NCBI RefSeq assembly: GCF_020829495.1
Contig: NZ_JAIVFQ010000042.1
Coordinates: forward strand, 1-59,662
Length of the DNA stretch: 59,662 nt
Reading direction: 5' to 3'
Source of the DNA: Nostoc favosum CHAB5714
GTDB lineage: Bacteria; Cyanobacteriota; Cyanobacteriia; Cyanobacteriales; Nostocaceae
Of this stretch, positions 1 through 8,069 are shown piece by piece. Position 1 is the first letter of the stretch; every line of letters starts with the position of its first letter. The notes under the pieces were generated by a model, which was not told where the DNA came from, did no database searches, and saw nothing but the letters and a program-made list of their open reading frames with translations. A program made the translations under genes and the position numbers.

Positions 1-60
1 GTAAAGCGTCTCGCCAATAAACAACGCCCAATGCAGCCGAGAGTTCCCAATTTCCAAAGC

Positions 61-125
61 TAGCCAAATTTCCCCCATCTCCCTCATCTCCCTCATCCCC
101 CTCATCTCCCTCATCCCCCTACTCC
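61..125. repeat. CCCTCAT-type short tandem repeat
   Basis: Near-perfect short repeats of the type CTCCCTCAT/CCCCCTCAT lie just past the 3' end of the minus-strand gene that ends at 126. They resemble the heptamer-type short tandem repeats common between genes in Nostoc-like genomes. No coding potential. Confidence 0.6.
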
Positions 126-1298
126 CTACATATTCGGAATCAACCGCCCACAAGGATAAGTCGCTGTTTGCTTTTGGGCACTTTCAGCCACTGCTGCTGG
201 AACCTGATCAGATGGTTGGGTTTTGGCTGCTAAATAGTCTTTTTGCAGTTTATCCAAAATAGCTTCTCGCCTGTCGTACACACGCTTCAGGGGACGAGGC
301 TGGCACTTGTTCAAGACGTATGCTGTTACCAGTGGTAGAGCGATCGTGCTATCGGTATAACAAACAATAGTGTTAGGTAACTCTTCCGGGTCAATCTTAC
401 CCCAACTGACAGCTTCCGATGGGGTTGCTCCAGACAAACCGCCTGTATCTGGACGCGCATCGGTAAACTGCACAAAGTAATCGTGTCCTCGTTCTTCTAA
501 TCCTAATACTTCGTGAAGTTGCGGTTGAGTTTGGAGCAAAAAGTTTTTGGGACTACCGCCACCCAGAATTACAGCCGCGCTTTTACCTCCTGATTCACGG
601 GCATTATATGCGATCGCAGCCGTTTCATTTACGTCAATTGATGGATCTAATACCAACTGCGAACCTTCCAAAGCCAAAGCCGCCACGTTCATCCCAATTG
701 AACTATCTCCTGGAGAAGACGTATATATAGGCACGCCATACTCATAAGCTGTAGCAAGCAAGCAGGAATGCTGTACACCCAGTTGCTTTTCTACTTCTCG
801 AACATACTTACCCAGTAAATGGTGAAACTCAGCAGTTCCCATCCGCTTTTGAAACGCTTCCCCTTGCAGAATCTTGCGGATGAATGCATCAGTTTCTAGT
901 AGCACATCGTAACCAAAGATAATGTCATAAATGCGAATAGTGCCTTCCTGGCGCAGTTTCACATCATCCAAAAACGGATTACCAGCAAAAAGTTCAAAAC
1001 CCAAACCGTAGTGCATATCGTGGTAAAGATTTGCACCAGTGCTAATCATCCAGTCAATAAAGCCGTTGCGAATTAAAGGTGCAAGCGCTGAAACCCCAAA
1101 TCCTGCTGGCGTCATCGCACCGGAAAGGCTAACTCCCACCGTCACACCTTCCGTTAGCACATCACGACTCAGTAGTTGGCAGATTTCCCGCAACCGCGCT
1201 GAGTTGTAAGCGGTAAAGTATTGATCAATCAAATCCACCACATTGATATCATTTGATATAGGTGTAGGTGCAATTTTTTGACCCAGCTGTTTAGACAT
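126..1298 (-). CDS. Deoxyhypusine synthase-like protein (homospermidine biosynthesis family)
   Basis: The 390-residue protein has the deoxyhypusine synthase fold: GVSLSGAMTPAG near residue 55-66, an NAD-binding type VILGGGSPKNF near 244-254, and a C-terminal SEAVSWGK whose lysine matches the catalytic lysine of eukaryotic enzymes (family knowledge). Bacteria lack eIF5A, and bacterial members are linked to homospermidine-type polyamine synthesis from spermidine or putrescine using NAD; that role here is inferred. The ATG at 1298 is preceded by GGGAG eight bases upstream, supporting the start. The gene is complete and reads alone on the minus strand; anything downstream lies outside the window. 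Confidence 0.88.
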   Translation of the reverse strand: MSKQLGQKIAPTPISNDINVVDLIDQYFTAYNSARLREICQLLSRDVLTEGVTVGVSLSGAMTPAGFGVSALAPLIRNGFIDWMISTGANLYHDMHYGLGFELFAGNPFLDDVKLRQEGTIRIYDIIFGYDVLLETDAFIRKILQGEAFQKRMGTAEFHHLLGKYVREVEKQLGVQHSCLLATAYEYGVPIYTSSPGDSSIGMNVAALALEGSQLVLDPSIDVNETAAIAYNARESGGKSAAVILGGGSPKNFLLQTQPQLHEVLGLEERGHDYFVQFTDARPDTGGLSGATPSEAVSWGKIDPEELPNTIVCYTDSTIALPLVTAYVLNKCQPRPLKRVYDRREAILDKLQKDYLAAKTQPSDQVPAAVAESAQKQTATYPCGRLIPNM

Positions 1299-1457
1299 TT
1301 TGGCACTCCCGAACAGTAAACACGCCGAATCTAATGGTATCTAGCTTTTAACCAAAGTGACAGCAATTTTACTAATACAGCACCGCGTAAATCCACCCAC
1401 GCCACGAGGAAGCAATACGGTTCGGATAAGGTTTTTTGATGACACGCCGCTAATCGC

Positions 1458-1524
1458 AAAGACGCGATAAATCGCCGTTTTTACAATAATCAGTCCTTTG
1501 TCTTGACGGCGATTTATCGCGTCT
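1458..1524. repeat. Long hairpin / inverted repeat
   Basis: Arms AAGACGCGATAAATCGCCGT (1458-1477) and ACGGCGATTTATCGCGTCTC (1505-1524) are complementary over 19 of 20 positions, with a 27-base loop. It lies in the gap between the divergent deoxyhypusine-synthase-like and parA genes. There is no T-run, so a mobile palindromic repeat is more likely than a terminator. Confidence 0.7.
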
Positions 1525-1715
1525 CTTGCCTTAACCCTTGGAGACGCTGTGTTTCGACTCCGCTCAACATAAAGAAAGCGTTCGGGGAAGTCAAAAGTCA
1601 TTTCCCCCTGCCTCTTCGTTGAGATTCCGAAAATATTAAATTTAATGGAAGATTTAATAGATCGAGACAGGTGTACGCTACCTACATGGGAATGCGTCAA
1701 CAGAGGACTCAACCA

Positions 1716-2600
1716 ATGGGATATGTAATTGCTACTGCAAATATGAAAGGTGGCGTAGGTAAAACCACCCTCACCGTAAACTTAGCTACCTGTTTAGCTA
1801 AAAATCATGGCAAGCGAGTGCTTGTCCTTGATTTAGACAGCCAAATTAGCGCCACACTCAGTTTGATGTCGCCTTTAGATTTTGCCAAGCGTCGTAAACA
1901 AAGTAAGACATTTAGGTATCTGATAGACCAAGTTATCAATCCCGAACCAGAAGCAAAATTGACAATTCAAGATATCATTCAATCCCAGGTTTGTAATCTT
2001 TCCGGACTGGATTTATTGCCAGGAGATATCGACTTATATGATGAATTTGTTGTGTCAGAAATGTTGTATCAGCAAGCAACTGCTTTGGGTGAACAGGACT
2101 TTGAAACAATTTGGAATCGCTTTGAAAGAGTCTTGATAAATAATATTTTAAAACCTGTACGTCAAGAATATGATTTTATCCTCTTAGATTGTGCGCCTGG
2201 ATATAATTTATTGACTCGTAGCGCTTTAGCTGCCAGTGATTTTTACATACTTCCTGCTAAACCAGAACCCTTATCTGTAGTAGGTATTCAACTGCTAGAA
2301 AGACGCATTGCACAATTAAAAGAGAGTCACGGGCATGAAACCAAAATAGATATAAAAATGCTGGGAATTGTATTTAGCATGTCCAGCGCTAATCTTCTTA
2401 CTGGCAGATACTATAAGCAAGTGATGCACCGCGTTGTTGAAGATTTCGGTGTAGAAAAAATTTGTAAAGTACAAATACCAGTTGATGTCAACGTTGCTAA
2501 GGCTGTTGATAGTTTTATGCCAGCTGTTTTAAATGCTCCCCAATCAGCTGGTTCAAAAGCGTTCTTTCAGTTAACTCAGGAGTTGTTGCAAAAGCTATAG
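1716..2600 (+). CDS. ParA/Soj-family partition ATPase
   Basis: A deviant Walker A motif, MKGGVGKTT, begins at residue 10; a Walker B-like FILLDCAP lies about residues 150-157, and DLDSQ follows strand 2. This is the ParA/MinD class of ATP-dependent dimerising, DNA- or membrane-associated ATPases that position plasmids, chromosomes or large protein complexes. No parB follows, so the cargo is unknown. The open frame runs upstream to 1671, but the ATG at 1716 starts directly on the first beta strand (MGYVIATANMKGG), as is usual in the family; the extra 15 residues are not expected. The C-terminus is complete (about 294 residues). Confidence 0.85.
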   Translation: MGYVIATANMKGGVGKTTLTVNLATCLAKNHGKRVLVLDLDSQISATLSLMSPLDFAKRRKQSKTFRYLIDQVINPEPEAKLTIQDIIQSQVCNLSGLDLLPGDIDLYDEFVVSEMLYQQATALGEQDFETIWNRFERVLINNILKPVRQEYDFILLDCAPGYNLLTRSALAASDFYILPAKPEPLSVVGIQLLERRIAQLKESHGHETKIDIKMLGIVFSMSSANLLTGRYYKQVMHRVVEDFGVEKICKVQIPVDVNVAKAVDSFMPAVLNAPQSAGSKAFFQLTQELLQKL

Positions 2601-2824
2601 CTATAACTCCAGAAGTGTTGAGTTCAACGAAGAGGCAGGGCGAAGGGGGCTAAAAGCTTGGGGGAAATCACCCCATCAAGAACTGCCCTCTCCCTCCTGC
2701 CTTCCTCGATAAAAGGTGGTAATAATTAAGTGATTTTTCCGATAAGTTCAGCGTTTATACTGAAGCTAAGTACAGCAATATTCGGCTATTGAGTGAAAAG
2801 GCCAGTAAATCTCGCTAAGAAACA

Positions 2825-5800
2825 ATGCTTACTAAAAATTTTGTACAGGCAGAGAAAAATCAACGCTTGGTAATGCGCCTACCACAGACTCTGAGTTATC
2901 TCGAAACCTGGGGCTTTGGCTTAACGGGTCATGTGGGATGGATTGGTACTGCTCCCATTATTCATGCAGCGTTAGGGCCTAAAGCTATCTTAGTTTGGTT
3001 ATTTGGCACGATCATCTCCTTTCTACTCAACTTGCAGGTACAAAGTCTAGGTAGACATTGGCCAGATGTCGCCGGAGGAACACCAAGCTATACCACAAGG
3101 CTACTAAAGAACTTTCCTGGCTTGGGCCGTTATGTAGCTTTAGGATACTTTTTTAGCTGGGCAGCAGCACCAGCACTGTATGCGATTATTCTTACAAACC
3201 TAATTAAAGTCAATTTTGAAGCATTAGGTATTTCTTGTCCAGAAACTTTTTTAAAAGTTCTTTTTACAGCAATTCCTTTTATTTTGGCTTTTAGTGGCAC
3301 CCGTGCTTTAGCGCTCTTGCATTTATTTTTTGTATTCCCAGCCATTTTATTACTACTTTTGTTTTGTATTCAAGGCGTAGTATGGTCAGCCTTCTCAACC
3401 ACTAGTTTTAAACTTATCCTAACTAGCACAGATAGCCTGAGCTTTGGAGAATGGGCAAAGTGGTTTTTTCTGGCTAGCTATTCAATTTATGCTTGTGAAA
3501 CCACTTCTTCTTTTGTTGCTGATAGCCGCCACCCACATAAAACTTTGAGGTTCTTAACCGTAGCTGCTTGGCTAATACCTGCGGTGTTTTTAGGTGGTTC
3601 TTGGGTATTAATGTGTTCGGCTCCAAATCCAACAATAGGTGACGATGCGTTCTTAAATCTGGTGGAGGCTTCTAAGCCTTTTTGGGGTGAATCTGCCTCT
3701 TTTATAGTCACACTTCTCATTACTATATCCTGCCTTTTAAGTGCTGCTACGGCAGTTTCTAACTCTCCTCGGATATTATACCAACTTGCTTTAGACGGTG
3801 AGCTTTCTCCTCTATTTGCATCAGTTTCCCCCCAAGGTGTCCTTGGGCCCGCTATCTTAGTTACCTTTCTACTCAGTCTGCTTTGTCTGAATTTGGGAAA
3901 TGTACCTCAACTTGTCACGGTAGCAGGCACTTGTTATCTTGTGTCGATTATGGGTCTACATTTGGGATTATGGCTGTGTCGGGGCAAACCACAGGTGTTA
4001 TGGCCTTGGTGGTCACTTGGTTTTTTCTGTGTAGAAGCGGTAGTTCTAATAGTAGGAGGTTTAGCTTGGAATTGGAGAGATTTTTTAGTGGGTTTATTAT
4101 TACCCATTCTTCTGATGATAGGAGATGTAGCACTACGTCGCTTAAAATTAGCACCATTACACCTAAAATGGTGGACACAGAATTACGACGTTAGGTCTGG
4201 TAAAAACAACCAAGATTTTGTGGCACTACAGGTGGTTGTCCTAGTATCATTAATTTGTATTACTGCCACAAGCAGTTGGGTTATCCGCGATTTATTAGAC
4301 GCAAATTATCATAATATTCATAACTCATTGCTAGCTATTCTGTTAGTGACACTTTCTTTTGCAGGGGTTGCGATCGCTTGCTGGACAACTCTACCACAAA
4401 TTGTTGCTATTGATAACGCACGCAAACAAGCAAAAAGCCTATTTATTACTACTCTCGATACTGTCCCCGATACTGTTTTAGTCTTAGATGAAAACGGAAA
4501 AATTTGCCAGACAAATACGGCTGCTGAAGAATTATTTCAAACAACTGTTCAGCAGCTAATTGGCAAAAAATTGAATCAACTCTTAATATGCTATCGCGGT
4601 AAACCGGAGCAATGGTCTATTAGAAGTGAGCAAACCTTAAAAATAAATCAAGGTGTACGAATTGTTGAATCTACTATTTCACAGCCATTTAATTCCCAGC
4701 TACGAGAGTATATTGTTATTGTCCGTGACATCACTAAGCGTAAGTTAGTAGAAAAAGAATTAGTTCAGTATCGTCATCAGCTTGAGCAGATGGTTCTAGA
4801 ACGCACCATTGAACTTATTAGAGTGAATCAACAACTTGAGCAAGACATTATCAAGCGTCAACAAGCACAAGAGCAATTACTGCACAATAGTCTTCATGAC
4901 GGGCTAACCGGATTACCTAATCAACGATTATTTTTGGAGCGAGTGCAGGGGGCAATAGAACGTACTAAACAGCAAAATAAATATTTATTTGCCGTACTTT
5001 TCTTAGACTTAGACCGCTTTAAAGTTGTTAATGACAGCCTTGGACATCTACTGGGAAATCAACTTTTAATTGAAATTTCTCATCGTCTAAAGTCAGTTCT
5101 GCGAGTTGGAGACATAGTTGCCCGTTTTGGCGGAGACGAGTTCACAATCTTAATTGAGGAAATTGAGGATATCAGCACCGCCATACAGGTAGCCGAGCGA
5201 ATTAAAAAAGTGCTAGCTTTACCATTTCAATTAAATGAGCATAGGGTGTTTACTAATGCTAGTATTGGCATCGCTTTAAGTAAAGCAGATTATGAGCAAG
5301 CAGGGCAGATTCTACGCGATGCCGATGTGGCAATGTACTGCGCCAAATCACTTGGTAAGGCACGCTATGAGGTCTTTGACCGAAAAATGCACGAGGGTGC
5401 ATCTTTACTCTTGGAGTTAGAAACTGCTCTGCGAAATGCACTGCTCAAACAAGAAGAATTTCGCCTTGATTACCAGCCCATTATTTCACTGACAACTGGC
5501 AAACTTATTGGATTTGAGGCACTAATACGTTGGCATCATCCAAAACGAGGACTCATTTCTCCTCAAGATTTTATTCCCCTGGCGGAAGAAACTGGAATGA
5601 TTGTTACTATTGGGCAATGGGTGCTTTATGAAGCCTGTCATCAAATGCACAAATGGCATAAACAATTTCCTAGCTCATTACCTCTGACAATTAGCGTTAA
5701 TTTTTCTGGTAAACAAATCACTCAACCTGATGTGTTTAAACAAGTTAAACATATTTTGCAAGAAACTGGGCTGAAGCCATGCAGTTTGAAATTGGAGATT

Positions 5801-6208
5801 ACTGAAACCTTCTTGATGGATAATTTTGAATTAGCTATTACCGTACTTTCCCAGTTAGCAGCGCTGAATGTCGAGATGCACATGGATGATTTTGGTACTG
5901 GCTATTCATCCTTGAATTATCTGCACCGCCTACCAATCAAAACCCTTAAGATTGACCGTTCTTTCGTCAACAATATAGGTAGTCGAGGAGAAAATTTAGA
6001 AATTGTTCGAGCTATTGTAACATTAGCTCATAATTTAAATATGTCTGTAACAGCAGAAGGGATAGAAACTGTAGAGCAATTAGCACAACTGAAGGCTTTA
6101 CAATGTGATTATGGACAAGGGTATTTTTTCTTACCAGCTATGGAAGGTGCAGAAGTAGAAACATTACTTGCTGCTAACTTGTGTTATAAAAACTTTTTAA
6201 AGAGATAA
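2825..6208 (+). CDS. APC-type permease fused to PAS-GGDEF-EAL
   Basis: One 1127-residue frame. Residues about 25-440 are very hydrophobic and look like an amino acid/polyamine/organocation permease (about 12 membrane segments; GFGLTGHVGWIG in the first helix and PDVAGGTPSYTTR after the second). Two further membrane segments follow at about 468-525. A PAS domain (about 540-640) and a coiled coil (645-690) lead to a GGDEF domain with intact GGDEF at 769-773 and an inhibitory RxxD site at 760-763. The EAL domain has EAL at 898-900, DDFGTG at 1021-1026 and a later AEGIE. Both cyclic-di-GMP synthesis and hydrolysis are therefore possible from sequence. The inferred job is to couple substrate binding or transport to cyclic-di-GMP. 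No frameshift is seen across the junction, so it reads as a real fusion. The substrate cannot be told from sequence. Confidence 0.88.
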   Translation: MLTKNFVQAEKNQRLVMRLPQTLSYLETWGFGLTGHVGWIGTAPIIHAALGPKAILVWLFGTIISFLLNLQVQSLGRHWPDVAGGTPSYTTRLLKNFPGLGRYVALGYFFSWAAAPALYAIILTNLIKVNFEALGISCPETFLKVLFTAIPFILAFSGTRALALLHLFFVFPAILLLLLFCIQGVVWSAFSTTSFKLILTSTDSLSFGEWAKWFFLASYSIYACETTSSFVADSRHPHKTLRFLTVAAWLIPAVFLGGSWVLMCSAPNPTIGDDAFLNLVEASKPFWGESASFIVTLLITISCLLSAATAVSNSPRILYQLALDGELSPLFASVSPQGVLGPAILVTFLLSLLCLNLGNVPQLVTVAGTCYLVSIMGLHLGLWLCRGKPQVLWPWWSLGFFCVEAVVLIVGGLAWNWRDFLVGLLLPILLMIGDVALRRLKLAPLHLKWWTQNYDVRSGKNNQDFVALQVVVLVSLICITATSSWVIRDLLDANYHNIHNSLLAILLVTLSFAGVAIACWTTLPQIVAIDNARKQAKSLFITTLDTVPDTVLVLDENGKICQTNTAAEELFQTTVQQLIGKKLNQLLICYRGKPEQWSIRSEQTLKINQGVRIVESTISQPFNSQLREYIVIVRDITKRKLVEKELVQYRHQLEQMVLERTIELIRVNQQLEQDIIKRQQAQEQLLHNSLHDGLTGLPNQRLFLERVQGAIERTKQQNKYLFAVLFLDLDRFKVVNDSLGHLLGNQLLIEISHRLKSVLRVGDIVARFGGDEFTILIEEIEDISTAIQVAERIKKVLALPFQLNEHRVFTNASIGIALSKADYEQAGQILRDADVAMYCAKSLGKARYEVFDRKMHEGASLLLELETALRNALLKQEEFRLDYQPIISLTTGKLIGFEALIRWHHPKRGLISPQDFIPLAEETGMIVTIGQWVLYEACHQMHKWHKQFPSSLPLTISVNFSGKQITQPDVFKQVKHILQETGLKPCSLKLEITETFLMDNFELAITVLSQLAALNVEMHMDDFGTGYSSLNYLHRLPIKTLKIDRSFVNNIGSRGENLEIVRAIVTLAHNLNMSVTAEGIETVEQLAQLKALQCDYGQGYFFLPAMEGAEVETLLAANLCYKNFLKR

Positions 6209-6249
6209 AACAGGAGTCAGCCCCAACTCTTGGAGACGCTGTATATAAA

Positions 6250-6362
6250 TATATAAACATTCTTTATAATCGTTGACGGTTGACGGTTGACGGTTATCGG
6301 TCATCAGTCAACGGTCAACAGTCATCAGGTAAATGTACTAGTTTTATGCGTAACAGCTTATC
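6250..6362. mobile_element. MITE family 1, copy A (5' end eroded)
   Basis: Shares ATATAAACATTCTTTATAAT, a GTTGACGGT/AGTCAACGGTCAACAG palindrome and the 3' end GCGTAACAGCTTA with copies at 7829 and 36101. The 5' terminal repeat TAAGCTG seen in the other copies is missing here. It differs from them in the number of TGACGGT units. Confidence 0.75.
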
Positions 6363-6377
6363 ACTTGATAGTCTACA

Positions 6378-7529
6378 TTAGTGTCCTACTGGCTGTAGCT
6401 GGAAATCCTCGGCGTTATCAAGTAACCCTTCTTCTTGCAAAAGTTCATTAATAAAAATATCGATTTTCTTCCGATTAATATTCTGCATGACTATAATGTG
6501 TGCCCAATCTTCAAGAACTGCTAACTGCCACTTTTTAATTAACCTTTGAGAAGGTTTTTGAAACACTACTGTATTGGAAAAATTATTTAACATGCATGGA
6601 TATTCTCTGATTTGAAGTTGTTGGAAAAGATATTGGGCGTTATCAATACAGGTATTTGCTTCTCTAGCTAATCCATCATAACCTCTTGTTTGCAGTGCAT
6701 ACCAGAGAATCAAAGGAGTATGACCGTTTCTAGATCCTAGAATTGTTGTATCTGATGAACCAATATATTCAATTTCTGTTTCAACTTTTTCTACCCATTT
6801 TTTCTTAGTTAAAACTACACCACAAGGTAACGGAGAACCAATGAATTTAGCAGAAATAGCTATACTATCTATGGGTTTTTGAAAGTTAACTTGCGGAGCG
6901 CCATCTAAAAACGGTAATATTAATCCTGAAAGTGCAGCATCACAATGAATGTAGTAATCTTTAATCTGATTGCGCTCTAAAATTTCTAGAACTTTGTCTA
7001 AGTTATCAATTGCACCTTTGACAGTAGTGCCAATATTTAAATTTATGATGGCTGGATAACTACGATTTTCGCTAATTAGTTGTTCAAAATGTTCATAATT
7101 TATTTCTCCATTAATTTGCGAATTAACAACATTATGTTGGATGCGGAATAATTTGGCTGCTTTGGGAATTGAATAATGAGAGTCTTGTGATGAGTAAAGA
7201 ATGCCATTAGGGTAGATTTCTCTTGCTAAGAACATTCCATATAAATTACCTTCAGTTCCGCCAGCAGTAACATAACCCCAAAACTGATCTTCTGGAATTT
7301 TATAGAGGTGAGCAAAAAAAGATAAGACTTCTTGCTCAAACTTCCGAGAATGAAGACCAAAATCTGGCTCTACATAAGGATCTCCAGCATTATTTAACAG
7401 ATGATTGAAAAATTTTGCGATCGCACTGTAATCACAACTTAAATTATATGGATAACCTGCATGAAACTGCGATCGCTGTTCTATTTGCACCAAAAAATCT
7501 GCTAAGTCTTTAGCAACTTGATTTGACAT
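6378..7529 (-). CDS. hdc: PLP-dependent histidine decarboxylase-like protein
   Basis: The 383-residue length and sequence fit the bacterial PLP-dependent (group II) histidine decarboxylases, which make histamine from histidine. Visible landmarks are TAGGTEGNLYG (88-98), DSHYS with the PLP-stacking His118, HCDAALSG with Asp197, and the Schiff-base lysine at about Lys228 in ISAKFIGSPLPCG. Oddly, the usual histidine before this lysine (SGHK or SAHK in relatives, from memory) is missing, as if one codon had been deleted, so activity is uncertain. Other group II substrates cannot be excluded. The gene lies between two directly repeated MITE family 1 copies. A GAGAT sequence just before the ATG is the only ribosome-site candidate. 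Confidence 0.8.
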   Translation of the reverse strand: MSNQVAKDLADFLVQIEQRSQFHAGYPYNLSCDYSAIAKFFNHLLNNAGDPYVEPDFGLHSRKFEQEVLSFFAHLYKIPEDQFWGYVTAGGTEGNLYGMFLAREIYPNGILYSSQDSHYSIPKAAKLFRIQHNVVNSQINGEINYEHFEQLISENRSYPAIINLNIGTTVKGAIDNLDKVLEILERNQIKDYYIHCDAALSGLILPFLDGAPQVNFQKPIDSIAISAKFIGSPLPCGVVLTKKKWVEKVETEIEYIGSSDTTILGSRNGHTPLILWYALQTRGYDGLAREANTCIDNAQYLFQQLQIREYPCMLNNFSNTVVFQKPSQRLIKKWQLAVLEDWAHIIVMQNINRKKIDIFINELLQEEGLLDNAEDFQLQPVGH

Positions 7530-7828
7530 ATCTCTCTATCCCTTAAATTTTGATTGATTTAATGAATGTTTTAATCTAAGTTATACGTATTATTCCATAC
7601 CTTTATTTTTTCTTAATAATCCCTCTAGTTGGCTCTATAATTGAAGATAATCTAGTAAAAATACTGAGTAATTTTCAGTAATAATACCCAAAATTTTTGC
7701 TCAAATGTTTATTACACTTAGAATTTACGCACTGTAGGAAATAACCATAATGTGTATTACGCAAAATATTTATTTCAGGCGCTGACTGCAACCTGATTTA
7801 ACCTGAATTCCACGGATGATGTAGTGTC
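7530..7828. other. AT-rich intergenic stretch
   Basis: AT-rich DNA upstream of the decarboxylase gene, presumably holding its promoter. I see no reading frame, RNA gene or clear regulatory box. Confidence 0.5.
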
Positions 7829-7940
7829 TAAGCTGATATGCGTCTAAATTATATAAACATTCTTTATAATCGTTGACGGTTGACGGTTATCGGTCATCAG
7901 TCATCAGGTAAATGTACTAGTTTTATGCGTAACAGCTTAT
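7829..7940. mobile_element. MITE family 1, copy B
   Basis: Begins TAAGCTGATATGCG and ends GCGTAACAGCTTA, which are imperfect terminal inverted repeats. If the outer TA belongs to the target, this matches the TA duplication of IS630/Tc1-type elements (inference). The interior holds the shared ATATAAACATTCTTTATAAT block and a shorter version of the TGACGGT palindrome. Same orientation as copy A at 6250. Confidence 0.8.
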
Positions 7941-7965
7941 CTAATTAGCTGAATGAAAAGACCAC

Positions 7966-8047
7966 TAAGAGGTTTTACTACGCAAAACTTTCCCTCTCCG
8001 AGTCGGAGAGGGAAAGACTTGAACTTTAATTGAAGGCAGGGAGAGGT
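7966..8047. repeat. Dispersed palindromic repeat (TCTCCGAGTCGGAGAGG type)
   Basis: Contains the hairpin CCCTCTCCGAGTCGGAGAGG and flanks like GGTTTTACTACGCAAAAC. Related copies occur at about 11088-11212 and 40067-40125. It lies immediately 3' of ileS and could act as a transcript end, but there is no T-run. Confidence 0.65.
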
Positions 8048-8069
8048 TCGTTGAACGGACGTATATTTA

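Noticed and set aside
1341..1712. 123-residue minus-strand frame
   Set aside because: It translates a 19-bp hairpin and other repeats and overlaps the parA start.
3883..4194. Separate small genes within the permease region
   Set aside because: They lie in other frames of the membrane-coding part of the fusion gene.
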